Part shown: in pieces, positions 1 to 5,634 of the stretch
How the letters are laid out: every line of letters begins with the position of its first letter
Position numbering within the stretch: the first letter of the stretch is position 1
Notes under the pieces: model-generated
Told to the model about the DNA's origin: nothing
Databases searched by the model: none
Seen by the model: the letters and a program-made list of their open reading frames with translations, nothing else
Position numbers and translations under genes: made by a program
DNA from: an uncultured Phycisphaerales bacterium
GTDB lineage: Bacteria; Planctomycetota; Phycisphaerae; Phycisphaerales; UBA1924
Direction: 5' to 3'
Length of the DNA: 20,196 bases
Assembly (NCBI GenBank): GCA_937891445.1
Contig: CALAFV010000348.1
Span: forward strand, 1-20,196

Positions 1-154
1 CCCCCCGCACCCCCCCGCCCCACCCATCGTCAAACCAGGCGCCGGTGCATTTTCTGCCATACGACAGGCACGCGGGGCCGTTCGGGCCGCCGCGCGGTTT
101 CCCGGGATCTCCCTCCTGCGCTCTCCCCCCACTGCTCCCCGTCCGGCGGCTCGT

Positions 155-1672
155 TTACCGGCCGAGTTCGCCCAGGTCGATCACCGCACCGCCGCGCTGG
201 TAGTAATCGGCATTGAGGATCCGCTCATCGATGCTGGTGATGACGATGCAGTTGCGGTTGTGCTTGTCGGCGTATTCCACATCGCCGGGGCCGGGGCCGG
301 CGTAGGCGCCGTTGCGGACATCCTGCACGTGGAAGTGGTAGTGGGCCAGGGCGAGGGCGGAGGCGCGGAACATGTCGTCGGAGGCGATGAAGGTGCGGTC
401 GTTGATGCGCTGCGTGGCGCGCGGGGGGTAGTGGACGGCGCGGAAGCCGGAGGCGGCGGCCCATTCGAGGATGCCGCCGTGCTCGGTGCTCGTGTCGCGG
501 CGGTCCTCGACGACCTGGGTCATGAACGCGGCAATGACGCGGGGGTCGTGCAGGGCCTCGTCGATGACGAGGATCGTCAGGACGTCGCCCCAGACGAGAC
601 GGTCGGCGTTCTCGCGCAGACGCTCGCGGCGATTGCCGAACGAGGAGCCGGCCTCGGCGTCGCGCTCGTGGAGGCGCCGGCCCTTGAGCCGCGATGCGAG
701 TTCGTCGAGGAGGGTTTGGCGGTCGGCCGCGAGCCACTGTGGGCGGGCGGCGGCGGCCCAGCGGATCGGCTCGAGGTGGCGCAGACAGAGGCCGCGGACC
801 TGCTCGTCGCTGAGCGTGCGCACCGCGGCGGAGGTCTCGGCCCACCAGGCGGTCTGTTCGCGGAGTTGCAGGAGCCACTCGAACTCGGAGCCGGTGACGG
901 GGATGCAGCGCAGGTCCGTCGCGGCGGCGCGGAGGGCCTGGAGGGCGTCGTCGGCATGTGGCTCTTCGGACGCTGCGGCGAGGAGGTCGCGGCGGCGAGA
1001 GCCGTCGGCGTCGAGGCGGGCGAGGAGTTCCCACGCGTCGCGCCGGACCTTGGCGGAGGCCTCGTCGGAGGCGGCGGAGGCCTCCACGAAGACGCGGAAG
1101 ACGGTCTCCTCGACGCTCACGCCGGGGTGGAGGGCTTCGAGGGCGCGGCGCTCGGGGCGATCGGGGTCAGCGGGCTGCGGGACGGGGCGGGCGTAACTGC
1201 GGACCAGCGCGGGTGTGATCTCCGTCCAGCCGCGAGCGGCGGCGGCGGCGCCGATCGCTTCGATGACTTTCCAGTCGGACTCGGTGGGCAGGCGGAGGCG
1301 GAAGAGGTTCCGCGTGTCGGCGATGCCCTCCTCGGTGGTGTCGGAGAGGTAGACATCCAGAACGCGGAGACGCACCGGCGTGGGCTGGTGGGTCCAGATG
1401 ATGGACTTGAGCGACTCGCGCGTGGCGGCGCGGTCGGCGCGACCGGCCTGGACATCGGCCCAGGCCTGGTCGATGGCCTTGAGGCGTTGCTGGATGCTGG
1501 CCTCGCGGTCGCGCGCGACGACGAGCGGGTCGTCCGAAACGCTTGTCCCCAGTCTTCCCTCAGTTGATGCACACCCGGCGGGGCCCCATGCCGGCGCCGA
1601 GATTGCCCAGACTGACAAGCCGACGAGAGCCGCACGGAAGATGGGGCGATGGTGAGCGCCGGGGGTCGCCAT
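155..1672 (-). CDS. Putative lipoprotein with C-terminal JAMM/DUF4329-like domain, function unknown
   Basis: The 505-residue product starts at the ATG at 1672; the open frame runs further upstream, but that part reads as arginine/proline-rich noise. Residues about 10-34 form a hydrophobic export signal ending in PAGC, a weak lipobox with Cys34 as the lipidation candidate, so I infer an outer-surface or periplasmic lipoprotein. The middle (about 50-390) is helical and Ala/Arg/Glu-rich, with no recognised family. The C-terminus has Glu397 followed by HGG, then HYHFHV at 444-449, then GPGPGD ending at Asp464. This E...HxH...D order and spacing resembles the zinc site of JAB/JAMM folds, in particular the DUF4329 type. 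The domain call is inference; family membership and activity are unproven. It is divergent from the NifU-like gene. No clear Shine-Dalgarno sequence precedes the start. The large open frame on the opposite strand is a compositional shadow. Confidence 0.75.
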   Translation of the reverse strand: MATPGAHHRPIFRAALVGLSVWAISAPAWGPAGCASTEGRLGTSVSDDPLVVARDREASIQQRLKAIDQAWADVQAGRADRAATRESLKSIIWTHQPTPVRLRVLDVYLSDTTEEGIADTRNLFRLRLPTESDWKVIEAIGAAAAARGWTEITPALVRSYARPVPQPADPDRPERRALEALHPGVSVEETVFRVFVEASAASDEASAKVRRDAWELLARLDADGSRRRDLLAAASEEPHADDALQALRAAATDLRCIPVTGSEFEWLLQLREQTAWWAETSAAVRTLSDEQVRGLCLRHLEPIRWAAAARPQWLAADRQTLLDELASRLKGRRLHERDAEAGSSFGNRRERLRENADRLVWGDVLTILVIDEALHDPRVIAAFMTQVVEDRRDTSTEHGGILEWAAASGFRAVHYPPRATQRINDRTFIASDDMFRASALALAHYHFHVQDVRNGAYAGPGPGDVEYADKHNRNCIVITSIDERILNADYYQRGGAVIDLGELGR

Positions 1673-1746
1673 GTGGCCGGAGTGTACCCCTGCCCCCCGG
1701 CCGAGGTGCGGCAAGGCGGCGGTGCCCGGTGGTCGCCGTCGGCACC

Positions 1747-1752
1747 TATACT
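1747..1752 (+). promoter_or_regulatory. Candidate -10 element for the NifU-like gene
   Basis: TATACT matches the sigma70 -10 consensus at five of six positions in a GC-rich divergent intergenic region. It lies 27 bases upstream of the GTG start at 1780. No convincing -35 hexamer sits 16-18 bases upstream, so the call is weak. Confidence 0.35.
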
Positions 1753-1779
1753 CTGGAGAATCCGTGGAGAACCAGCCCC

Positions 1780-2073
1780 GTGCCCTCCCGTGCCGCATCC
1801 CAGTCCGCCTCGGCCGCCGCGAACCCCGGTTCGGCGGCAGCACCGAGCGTTTCGGAGCGTGTGCAGCGGATCCTCAATCTCATCCGGCCGGCGGGGCAGT
1901 CGGACGGGGGTGATGTGGAACTGGTGGAGGTGACGCCGGACGGCGTGGCCCGGATCCGGCTGCACGGGGCGTGCGTGGGGTGTCCGAGCAGCAGCATCAC
2001 GCTGCAAATGGGGATCGAGCGAAATCTGCGCGACCACGTGCCGGAGATCCAGCGCGTCGAGGCGGTGGACTGA
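1780..2073 (+). CDS. NifU C-terminal domain Fe-S cluster scaffold protein
   Basis: This 97-residue protein is a stand-alone NifU C-terminal (Nfu-type) domain. Such proteins carry a bridging [4Fe-4S] cluster and pass it to apo-enzymes in the cytoplasm. The sequence shows the hallmark SDGGDVELVEV (41-51), then GACVGCPSSS with Cys65 and Cys68 as cluster ligands, then a TLQMGIE helix and a VPEIQRVEAV ending. The first ~22 residues are a low-complexity Ala/Ser/Pro extension. I chose the GTG at 1780 because GGAG at 1766-1769 lies about 10 bases ahead of it. The frame is open further upstream, but that part has no family similarity and runs into the divergent gene. No nif or suf genes are adjacent, so a housekeeping cluster-delivery role is likelier than nitrogen fixation. 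Confidence 0.9.
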   Translation: MPSRAASQSASAAANPGSAAAPSVSERVQRILNLIRPAGQSDGGDVELVEVTPDGVARIRLHGACVGCPSSSITLQMGIERNLRDHVPEIQRVEAVD

Positions 2074-2171
2074 ACGCCCGGTAACTCCCGGAGACGGGCC
2101 CGGGTTCCCCCCTATCTTGGTTGGCGACCATTTCCCAGCGATCCGGGACTTCCCCCGGAAGCCGAGCGTGG

Positions 2172-2177
2172 TATATT
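2172..2177 (+). promoter_or_regulatory. Candidate -10 element of the csrA promoter
   Basis: TATATT matches five of six -10 consensus bases. A poor -35 candidate, TTCCCC at 2150-2155, lies 16 bases upstream. The implied transcript would start near 2184 and have a G-rich leader of about 50 bases before csrA. Confidence 0.35.
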
Positions 2178-2237
2178 GGGCGTGTCCGACGCTCGGTTCA
2201 GGTGGGGCGTTCGGTGGGTGGCACCGGGAGGCATGGC

Positions 2238-2459
2238 ATGCTTGTCATCACGCGCCGCGAGGGGGAAGAGGTGGTGATCGGGGATCCGCGGAACCCGATC
2301 GGCGTGGTGCGTATCGCGTCGATCAAGGGTGATCGCGTGCGCATCGCGTTCGACTTCCCGCGGCACATCGACGTGCACCGGCGCGAGATCGCGGACCAGA
2401 TCGCCGAGGATCGGCCGCAGGTCATCGGCGCGATCAAGCCGAATGTCGCCGCGCAGTAG
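2238..2459 (+). CDS. csrA: Carbon storage regulator CsrA, mRNA-binding translational regulator
   Basis: This 73-residue protein begins MLVITRREGEEVVIGD, the standard first strand and loop of CsrA/RsmA. It continues with the conserved IKGDRVRIAFDFP core and the VHRREI segment, which carries the RNA-contacting arginine. CsrA dimers bind GGA motifs in mRNA leaders, usually blocking ribosome binding. The protein is slightly longer than the ~61-residue Escherichia coli form, with a short insertion after strand 1 (PRNPIG) and a short C-terminal tail. The start is well supported by GGGAGG at 2226-2231, six bases before the ATG. That site contains GGA, so autoregulation is possible but not shown. A strong hairpin follows the gene. 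Neighbours are not flagellar genes, so its targets cannot be inferred from context. Confidence 0.95.
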   Translation: MLVITRREGEEVVIGDPRNPIGVVRIASIKGDRVRIAFDFPRHIDVHRREIADQIAEDRPQVIGAIKPNVAAQ

Positions 2460-2491
2460 CGCGGTTGCGAAGCGACGATGAGGAGGTGCGA

Positions 2492-2529
2492 ACGAGCCCG
2501 CGTCCGTTGACGCGGGCTCGTCGCGTTTT
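2492..2529 (+). terminator. Hairpin terminator between convergent csrA and ndk
   Basis: A perfect 13-base-pair stem (2492-2504 with 2509-2521) closes a CGTT loop and is followed by CGCGTTTT. The T run is on the + strand side, so it mainly serves csrA. It lies just past the ndk stop on the other strand. Confidence 0.85.
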
Positions 2530-2549
2530 GCGGGTTGTGGCGCAGAGGA

Positions 2550-3020
2550 TTACTCGGGCTTGCCGCCGCTGGAGTCGTAGATCCACGCGTCGGTGGCACG
2601 CGGGTAGTCGAGGACCTCGCCGCGGGCGAAGAAGAGTTTGAGTTCGCGCTCCGCGGCCTCGGGGCTGTCGCTGCCGTGGATGAGGTTGAAGGAGTTGCTG
2701 ACGCCGAAGTCACCGCGGATCGTGCCGGGCTCGGCCTTGGAGCCGAAGGTGGCGCCCATCATCTTGCGGCAGATGCCGATGGCCCCCAGGCCACGGACGG
2801 CGAGGACCAGGACGGGGCTGGAGGTCATGAAGCGGACGAGGCCGGGGTAGAAGGGCTTGGACTGGTGGGCCTCGTAGTGCTTGGCGGCAAGGTCCTGCGA
2901 GATCTGCATGAGTTTGCAGCCGACGATCTGGAGGCCCTTGTCCTCGAAACGGGCGATGATGCGGCCCATGAGCCCGCGCTGCACGGCGTCGGGCTTGAGG
3001 ATGATCAGCGTGGTTTCCAT
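2550..3020 (-). CDS. ndk: Nucleoside diphosphate kinase
   Basis: The 156-residue protein is a standard NDP kinase. It transfers the gamma phosphate from NTPs to NDPs through a phosphohistidine and so balances cytoplasmic nucleotide pools. It opens with METTLIILKPDAVQRG, containing the conserved lysine and the KPDAV signature. It has the Kpn-loop-like RFMTSSPVLVL region and the catalytic motif NLIHGSDS with His115 as the phosphorylated residue. Length is close to the usual 140-150 residues; the few extra C-terminal residues (YDSSGGKPE) are ordinary. The ATG at 3020 is preceded by AGGAG (reverse complement of 3029-3033) at good spacing, so the longer open frame upstream is rejected. It is monocistronic as far as visible, converging on csrA and divergent from the PEP-CTERM-like gene. 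Confidence 0.97.
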   Translation of the reverse strand: METTLIILKPDAVQRGLMGRIIARFEDKGLQIVGCKLMQISQDLAAKHYEAHQSKPFYPGLVRFMTSSPVLVLAVRGLGAIGICRKMMGATFGSKAEPGTIRGDFGVSNSFNLIHGSDSPEAAERELKLFFARGEVLDYPRATDAWIYDSSGGKPE

Positions 3021-3119
3021 CGTGCGGACTCCTGGCCCCGACCGGCGGCCAGTCGCCGCGGCGGGCAAAAAGTGGCCCAAGCATAGGCCGAGCGTGACCC
3101 GCGGAGGCCGCATTTGTCG

Positions 3120-3131
3120 CTTGGATCCAAG
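3120..3131. promoter_or_regulatory. Perfect 12-base palindrome overlapping a ribosome binding site
   Basis: CTTGGATCCAAG is fully self-complementary. Its last three bases are the first three of AAGGAGG (3129-3135), the strong ribosome binding site of the short leader frame that follows. It could be a DNA operator half-way between ndk and the secreted-protein gene, or chance. Confidence 0.3.
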
Positions 3132-3141
3132 GAGGCGGAGC

Positions 3142-3204
3142 GTGCGAAGAGCCATCGCCACTACGCCCAATGCCGAGCCCGCCGGCGTGGAGTGCCCCCT
3201 GTGA
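3142..3204 (+). CDS. Possible 20-codon leader peptide upstream of the PEP-CTERM-like gene
   Basis: A GTG at 3142 sits six bases after AAGGAGG (3129-3135), the best Shine-Dalgarno sequence of this region. It opens a frame of 20 residues (VRRAIATTPNAEPAGVECPL). The frame ends in TGA at 3202-3204, overlapping the GTG start of the next gene at 3201 as GTGA. This arrangement is typical of translational coupling. The peptide has no obvious regulatory codon run and no family similarity that I recognise. The alternative is that the upstream site is fortuitous and only the 3201 start is used. Confidence 0.35.
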   Translation: MRRAIATTPNAEPAGVECPL

Positions 3205-3728
3205 AAACCGTACGTTCGGCCGTCGTGGCCGCCGTTGCCGGCGGCCTGCTGGTTGTGCCTGCCGCCGCCGAGGCGGAGGTCCACATCGTGGATTTCTTCC
3301 CCGAAGACCCGACCAACGGGAACACGCTTCAGTTGCGGTTCCTCGGGCCGACGGAGGGGACCGTCGTTGATACGCGTCTGGTGATCACGTTCACGACGCA
3401 GAACGGATTCAGGGCGGAGGACCTGCTCATCGGGCTGGTCGTCCCCGTGACGCCGGATGAGCCGGGCGGGGGCTTCTGGTTCCTTACCGGCGAGGACCTC
3501 GGGTGGTCGGGCGAGGGGACGTTCACGGCCGACATCAGCACCGGGGCCATCAACGGGACGCTCAACCCGGGGCTGTGGGGGTTCGAACTGGGGAGCGTGA
3601 ACGACCCGCCTGCGTACGCGGGGTGGTTCAGCGCCGACACGCGGTTTGAACTCACGATCGTGCCGGCGCCGGGCGCGGCGGCGCTGCTGGTGGGCGCGGG
3701 CGTGCTGGCCTTGCGGCGGCGGCGCTAA
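3201..3728 (+). CDS. Secreted PEP-CTERM-like sorting-signal protein, function unknown
   Basis: The 175-residue product starts at GTG 3201, with GGAG at 3189-3192 eight bases ahead. Residues 1-25 form a signal peptide (VKTVRSAVVAAVAGGLL... ending near AEA). The body (about 26-150) is a beta-rich domain with few charges and no recognised family. The last ~23 residues are VPAPGAAALLVGAGVLALR followed by an arginine run: a short Pro-containing motif, a hydrophobic segment, and a basic terminus. This matches the layout of PEP-CTERM exosortase substrates in the VPAPGAA variant common in Phycisphaerae. I infer export, anchoring, and possible processing by an exosortase that is not in this window. 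It ends three bases before the convergent membrane-protein gene. An upstream leader frame may couple its translation. Confidence 0.85.
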   Translation: MKTVRSAVVAAVAGGLLVVPAAAEAEVHIVDFFPEDPTNGNTLQLRFLGPTEGTVVDTRLVITFTTQNGFRAEDLLIGLVVPVTPDEPGGGFWFLTGEDLGWSGEGTFTADISTGAINGTLNPGLWGFELGSVNDPPAYAGWFSADTRFELTIVPAPGAAALLVGAGVLALRRRR

Positions 3729-3731
3729 GCC

Positions 3732-4403
3732 TCAGGACAGGTACCAGCCGGGCCGGAGTTCGTCGAGCAGCCACAACAGCCCGGCGATCAGGCCGGTACT
3801 CCCCACAGCAATGGCCTGAAGCCCGTACGCGATGGCAAGGGCCCTGCGCACGCGCGGGCCGGTCCATTGATCCCTCGGGATCATGAGCGTCCGGCAGGTG
3901 CGGCGCCATGACCACCACCACAGGCCCGGCCCGAGGATGGCGGAGACGGCGATCGAACCGTTGAGCAACCAGCGGGGTTGATCGCCGACGAGGTTGTAGA
4001 GCGCAAGGCCCCAATACAACCTCTCCCACAGGTACGTTCCGGCAATCGGCACCAGCCACACCAGTTGCAGCCAGATCAGCGACAGCAGCCAGGCCCTCAG
4101 CAGCGAACGGGCGATCAGTCGCGGCATGAGCGCGGTCAGGTACAGGCCGGCGCCGACCCCGAGCGCCATGAGGATGAGTGGCAAGCCGTAGCCGCCCAAG
4201 GCGACGAGGCCGACGACGGCCAGCCGCACCCAGACGCTCACGCGGGTCATCTCGAGGAAGAGCCGGCGCCGGGTGTCGGAGGCGATGTCGTCGTCGCTGA
4301 CGATGTAGCCGCATTCGGGGCACGCACGCCCGGTTGCGCCGGTCAGGTCGTAGTCGCAAGCCGGGCAGGCCGTGAGCGCCGGTCGCAGGAAGGGATTGCT
4401 CAC
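3732..4403 (-). CDS. Zinc-ribbon multi-pass membrane protein, function unknown
   Basis: The 223-residue protein has an N-terminal zinc ribbon, CPAC at 13-16 and CPEC at 28-31, in the form CxYDLTG...CPECG. About five hydrophobic membrane segments follow between residues 58 and 215: about 58-95 as two, then near 103-125, 147-168 and 188-215. A short ribbon with a YDLTG linker in front of membrane helices is a frequent architecture of planctomycete proteins of unknown role. I do not recognise a transport or catalytic motif. The start is a GTG at 4403; no clear ribosome binding site precedes it and no better in-frame start is visible. It is divergent from the M48 peptidase gene and convergent with the PEP-CTERM-like gene. 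Confidence 0.85.
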   Translation of the reverse strand: MSNPFLRPALTACPACDYDLTGATGRACPECGYIVSDDDIASDTRRRLFLEMTRVSVWVRLAVVGLVALGGYGLPLILMALGVGAGLYLTALMPRLIARSLLRAWLLSLIWLQLVWLVPIAGTYLWERLYWGLALYNLVGDQPRWLLNGSIAVSAILGPGLWWWSWRRTCRTLMIPRDQWTGPRVRRALAIAYGLQAIAVGSTGLIAGLLWLLDELRPGWYLS

Positions 4404-4542
4404 GCGGACATGCTACCGGATGTCGCCGCGCTCACCCGAGTGCGGCCCATGGCGGGCACATCCTACCGGCCGCCCAACCGCCCCCTCACCCGGCGCTCAT
4501 GCCGGGCTTCTCGAATTGCCGCAGCCACCGGGAGGAACACCG

Positions 4543-5379
4543 ATGTCCCCACTCTTCGGACGCCGCGGAGGCCGCCGCGGCAGGTTGGGCGGCTGGGGCG
4601 GCCGCCTCGTGATCGCGGCGATCCTCGCCGGGATCGCCCTGTTCACGTATTACCGCAGTTCGTCGGTCAACCCGGTGACGGGGCGGAAGCAGCACATCTC
4701 GATGACCGTGCAGGACGAGATCGCGCTCGGGCTGCGGGCGGCGCCGGAGATGGCGCGGCAGTTCGGCGGGGAGCACCCGGACCAGGAGGCGCAGAACCTT
4801 GTGGACCGGGTCGGAGCGAAACTCTCGGGGGTGATCCCGACGGCCAGCGCAACGTACCCGTTCTACTTCTACGTGCTGGCGGATGAGCAGACGGTCAACG
4901 CGTTCGCGCTGCCGGGCGGGCAGGTATTCATCACGGCGGGGCTGCTGAAGCGGCTGGAGACCGAGGGGCAACTTGCGGGGGTGATCGGGCACGAAATCGG
5001 GCATGTGGTGGCGCGCCACAGCGCCGAGCAGATGGCCAAGGCGCAGTTGACGCAGGGGCTGGCGGGGGCAGCGGGGGTCGCGGCGGGAGACCTGACCAGC
5101 GCGCAGATGGCGCAGGTGGTCGGGCAGTTCATCACCATGCGCTACGGGCGCGAGCATGAACTGGAGAGCGACCGGCTCGCGGTGCGGTACATGGCCAGGG
5201 CGGGGTACGACCCGCGGGCGATGATCCGCGTGATGGAGATTCTCGCGGAGGCGTCGGGCGGGTCGGGCCAGCCGGAGTTCGCGAGCACGCACCCGAGCCC
5301 GGAGAATCGGATCCAGCGGATCAGGGAGGCGATCGAGGAGGAGTTTCCGGAGGGGGTGCCGGCGGGGTTGGTTCCGTAG
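4543..5379 (+). CDS. M48-family zinc metallopeptidase, membrane-anchored
   Basis: This 278-residue protein resembles LoiP/BepA/YcaL-type M48 peptidases of the cell envelope. It starts at ATG 4543 with GGAGG at 4531-4535. A Gly/Arg-rich N-terminus is followed by one hydrophobic segment (about 22-37, LVIAAILAGIALF), suggesting a signal anchor with the catalytic domain outside the cytoplasm. Zinc ligands are in HEIGH (His150, catalytic Glu151, His154) and the third ligand is probably Glu206 in ELESD. NAFALPGGQVFITAGLL, conserved ahead of HExxH in this family, is present, and the THPSPENRI motif near the end is also typical. These enzymes degrade or chaperone misfolded envelope proteins. No TPR domain follows, unlike BepA. 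No clear promoter was found in the 139 bases to the divergent upstream gene. Confidence 0.93.
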   Translation: MSPLFGRRGGRRGRLGGWGGRLVIAAILAGIALFTYYRSSSVNPVTGRKQHISMTVQDEIALGLRAAPEMARQFGGEHPDQEAQNLVDRVGAKLSGVIPTASATYPFYFYVLADEQTVNAFALPGGQVFITAGLLKRLETEGQLAGVIGHEIGHVVARHSAEQMAKAQLTQGLAGAAGVAAGDLTSAQMAQVVGQFITMRYGREHELESDRLAVRYMARAGYDPRAMIRVMEILAEASGGSGQPEFASTHPSPENRIQRIREAIEEEFPEGVPAGLVP

Positions 5380-5559
5380 GGGCGGCGGCGCGCGAGAGGA
5401 CGAGGCGGGGAGAAGAGGGAGAGAGGGAGACCGCTCACTGCGTTCGCGGCTCGTACTGCTCGTCTTCAAGGCGGAGCGGGCCTCTCGGCCGATGGTGGCC
5501 GCATGGACAGCGCGATGCCGCTTGGTACCCTCTCCGGCCCTGCCGGGGCCGAGCCGGGG

Positions 5560-5588
5560 GTGACACCGGGCGGCGGTAGGGATATAGT
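5560..5588 (+). promoter_or_regulatory. Sigma70-like promoter of the topoisomerase VI operon
   Basis: GTGACA (-35, 5560-5565, five of six matches), a 17-base spacer, and TATAGT (-10, 5583-5588, five of six). The predicted start near 5595 leaves a leader of about 40 bases before the ATG at 5635. It lies downstream of every alternative upstream start of topoVIB and so helps fix that start. Confidence 0.7.
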
Positions 5589-5634
5589 TGGTACTCTTTT
5601 CGCACCAGACGCCAGTTCACGCCACGGAGGGCGC

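Noticed and set aside
1..154. C-rich window start downstream of the lipoprotein gene
   Set aside because: I see no gene, hairpin or repeat that can be supported here.
260..1567. 435-codon open frame antisense to the lipoprotein gene
   Set aside because: The translation is Gly/Ala/Val/Glu-rich with no domain, typical of the antisense shadow of a high-GC gene. The minus frame has an export signal and a coherent motif set.
2076..2099. GCCCG...CGGGC pairing just after the NifU-like gene
   Set aside because: Only five base pairs with a long loop and no T run; not a credible terminator.
5407..5430. 24-base unbroken purine run between the M48 and topoVIB genes
   Set aside because: Could form triplex or be a composition quirk, but there is no repeat structure or conserved element to support a function. 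The real promoter lies further downstream.
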